Source: Craspedostauros australis
Lineage: Eukaryota > Bacillariophyta > Bacillariophyceae > Mastogloiales > Achnanthaceae
Assembly (NCBI GenBank): GCA_026770025.1
Contig: JAMXDE010000003.1
Span: forward strand, 3,596,001-3,660,000
Length of the DNA stretch: 64,000 nt
Reading direction: 5' to 3'
Below, one piece after another: positions 62,522 to 64,000 of the stretch. Made by a program: the position numbers and the translations under genes. The first letter of the stretch is position 1, and each line of letters opens with the position of its first letter. The notes under the pieces were generated by a model. It had not been told where the DNA came from, made no database searches, and was given only the letters and a program-made list of their open reading frames with translations.

Positions 62522-64000
62522 TCATCGCGGAAATCCAGCCCGTTTCTTGTTCTTGCTTTGTGCACGACGAGCGGCGCCGGGATTTGATGCCTTGCGCGCC
62601 ACTTTGCAGCCTACGGTTCCATCCGGTGCCGCATTGGACCGCTGCGCCTTGTTTGCCGGCGACCGAGGTCGTCTTTTGACGGCTCTTGGCTTGCTGTCAC
62701 TGGCACTTGTTTTGGCCTTCGTATTATGTTTGCGCATTTGCCTGTGCCAACGTTTGTGCTTCTTTGAGTGGTTGCTGCCCTCTACTGGCGGAGAACTAGT
62801 GACGGCTATATCAGCGGTACCACTGTGCTCTGATTCATCTTGTTGATGCACAGTCAAGGGCGATGTCGACGCGGCGTAGAAGAGCTCAGCAATTTGCGGG
62901 AACGTGATGGAGATGAATGGCATGAGGACATGCGGATTGTTGCGAACGAACGATTGCGAAAGAAGGAACGCGAGCGACTGCGTGTCCCATCTCTCCGCGA
63001 TGTGTTTCGCCGCTTTCACTATCGATGTTCGATATCGGTTGGCATCCAGCAAGGGCTCGATCTCATCGCAGAGGAAGTCGGTCCTGATGAAGCCGACCTC
63101 CAATTCCAGCTTGGTGAGGGTGAGGTTCTTCCTCAATGCGTCCAGCATCTTTTGTCGATGAGCTTCGCGCACGTCCACTGCGATCGGCCAGTCTTCGTCA
63201 TAAGGCTTAATCGCGTAGCTCAATTGGCGGAGCTTGTCATTGGCGACCAAAGCTACGAACCCATCGACGCACACGGTGATTGGAGCTATGCCTCTTAACT
63301 CAATGGTGTGAAGACTGTGGCTCCTCGCAATCTTTGGGAGGAGGATGCTCCAATCAGTACCTCCGTCGCCGCTGCGGATGAAGAGCTTACGAACGCTCTG
63401 GCAGTGTTCGATGCCATCGGCCAGATATGTCGCGTCGATGTTGCAAAAGTATAGTGTGATGGATTCGAGGATGCAGGCGGAAGACTTGAGGCGCCTGCAC
63501 AAGCGCTCTCCGCGGTCATCAAACACGCAAACCTCCATGTGGATCCTGTTGTGCTGGACCATCCAATCGGACAGATCTTCGCTGATGTTGTAACAACGGT
63601 ACATCTCGAAAAGATGAAGCGACGATCGAGGCTGGGTGACTACCAGCGACCCAGGTAGGCCTGAGATGAGATAACCCGGGGTGCAAGCCTTGGGGTTTGG
63701 TGGTGAGTTGCCTAGCAGCAGCAACAGCCCTTCCATGACAGATCGGTGGCTTCGAGTTAGTCTATCGTGGTGCTCGTACTTGTAACTGACAACGAGAGAG
63801 TCGTTGAAGCGAATGTGACTACCGTAGGTCGGATCTTCCCCGAGGCCGTCGTATGTCAGGACGATGGGCCCGATCGAGACGCAGTCGCATTCGTCAACGA
63901 CGCTCTTGAATTGATTCCACGTGAAGCCACGCTTGTGGAGGAGTTCCCAATCACCATCTCGCACATCCAGCTTGAAGCAGGAGAACCTATGGCTATTGGA
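62522..64000 (-). CDS. LRR/RNI-like repeat protein, 5' end outside the window
   Basis: 492 codons are visible; the frame stays open to the right edge with no clear ATG start. The GTG at 63964 is not a credible eukaryotic start, so the gene is partial. The middle has leucine-rich, irregular repeats (ILESITLYFCNIDATYL, SLHTIELRGI, LRQLSYAIK, LTLTKLELEVGF) spaced ~25-30 residues apart, like ribonuclease-inhibitor-type LRRs common in diatoms. Such repeats serve as protein-binding surfaces. The C-terminal ~85 residues are strongly basic (SKKHKRWHRQMRKH, AVKRRPRS, KNKKR), a likely nuclear or nucleolar signal. No further domain is seen. Confidence 0.7.
   Translation of the reverse strand, partial: SNSHRFSCFKLDVRDGDWELLHKRGFTWNQFKSVVDECDCVSIGPIVLTYDGLGEDPTYGSHIRFNDSLVVSYKYEHHDRLTRSHRSVMEGLLLLLGNSPPNPKACTPGYLISGLPGSLVVTQPRSSLHLFEMYRCYNISEDLSDWMVQHNRIHMEVCVFDDRGERLCRRLKSSACILESITLYFCNIDATYLADGIEHCQSVRKLFIRSGDGGTDWSILLPKIARSHSLHTIELRGIAPITVCVDGFVALVANDKLRQLSYAIKPYDEDWPIAVDVREAHRQKMLDALRKNLTLTKLELEVGFIRTDFLCDEIEPLLDANRYRTSIVKAAKHIAERWDTQSLAFLLSQSFVRNNPHVLMPFISITFPQIAELFYAASTSPLTVHQQDESEHSGTADIAVTSSPPVEGSNHSKKHKRWHRQMRKHNTKAKTSASDSKPRAVKRRPRSPANKAQRSNAAPDGTVGCKVARKASNPGAARRAQSKNKKRAGFPR

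Noticed and set aside
63962..63964. GTG as the start of the LRR-like gene
   Set aside because: The frame continues unbroken to the window edge, so the gene is cut rather than starting here.
1..64000. CRISPR arrays, bacterial operons and riboswitches
   Set aside because: None seen; introns, organelle presequences and long intergenic regions show this is eukaryotic nuclear DNA.

Overview
The window reads as nuclear DNA of a diatom (or a close photosynthetic stramenopile). Genes carry short GT-AG introns. Two proteins begin with a signal peptide followed by an A|F junction, the mark of plastid import through a complex plastid. There is a metacaspase with p10 placed before p20 (type III, known from algae with secondary plastids). 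Three proteins carry the DUF6824-type domain that is abundant in diatoms, one of them fused to a CRAL-TRIO-like region. All homology statements come from reading the sequence; no database search was run.

Layout: 0.1-1.4 kb, a plastid-targeted YebC/TACO1 protein in three exons. 2.4-3.8 kb, biotin synthase. 4.0-12.7 kb, an apparently intact non-LTR retrotransposon with two ORFs, bounded by a 17-bp target-site duplication and inserted just downstream of biotin synthase. 13.2-15.1 kb, a plastid-targeted protein with a Rossmann-like start. 16.5-17.4 kb, an unknown protein. 19.1-20.7 kb, an NDK-like mitochondrial protein. 21.4-23.4 kb, a large E2 ubiquitin-conjugating enzyme. 24.0-27.7 kb, two tandem paralogous type II membrane proteins with a GNSH motif, probably SGNH-like. 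28.5-29.7 kb, a mitochondrial carrier. 31.6-37.1 kb, two neighbouring DUF6824 proteins. 39.7-42.1 kb, the type III metacaspase in five exons. 44.3-47.6 kb, a large unknown protein. 48.1-49.9 kb, the mitochondrial cysteine desulfurase NFS1. 50.8-53.3 kb, the CRAL-TRIO-like/DUF6824 fusion. 55.9-61.0 kb, a decayed minus-strand relative of the first retrotransposon that has lost its endonuclease and reverse transcriptase core. 62.5-64.0 kb, a repeat-containing (LRR/RNI-like) protein cut by the right edge of the window.

The genes do not form one pathway. Biotin synthase and NFS1 are functionally linked, because biotin synthase is an Fe-S enzyme and NFS1 supplies the sulfur for Fe-S clusters, but they are 45 kb apart and nothing shows co-regulation. 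Intergenic regions are long and hold microsatellites, short palindromes and a few recurring words near gene 3' ends.
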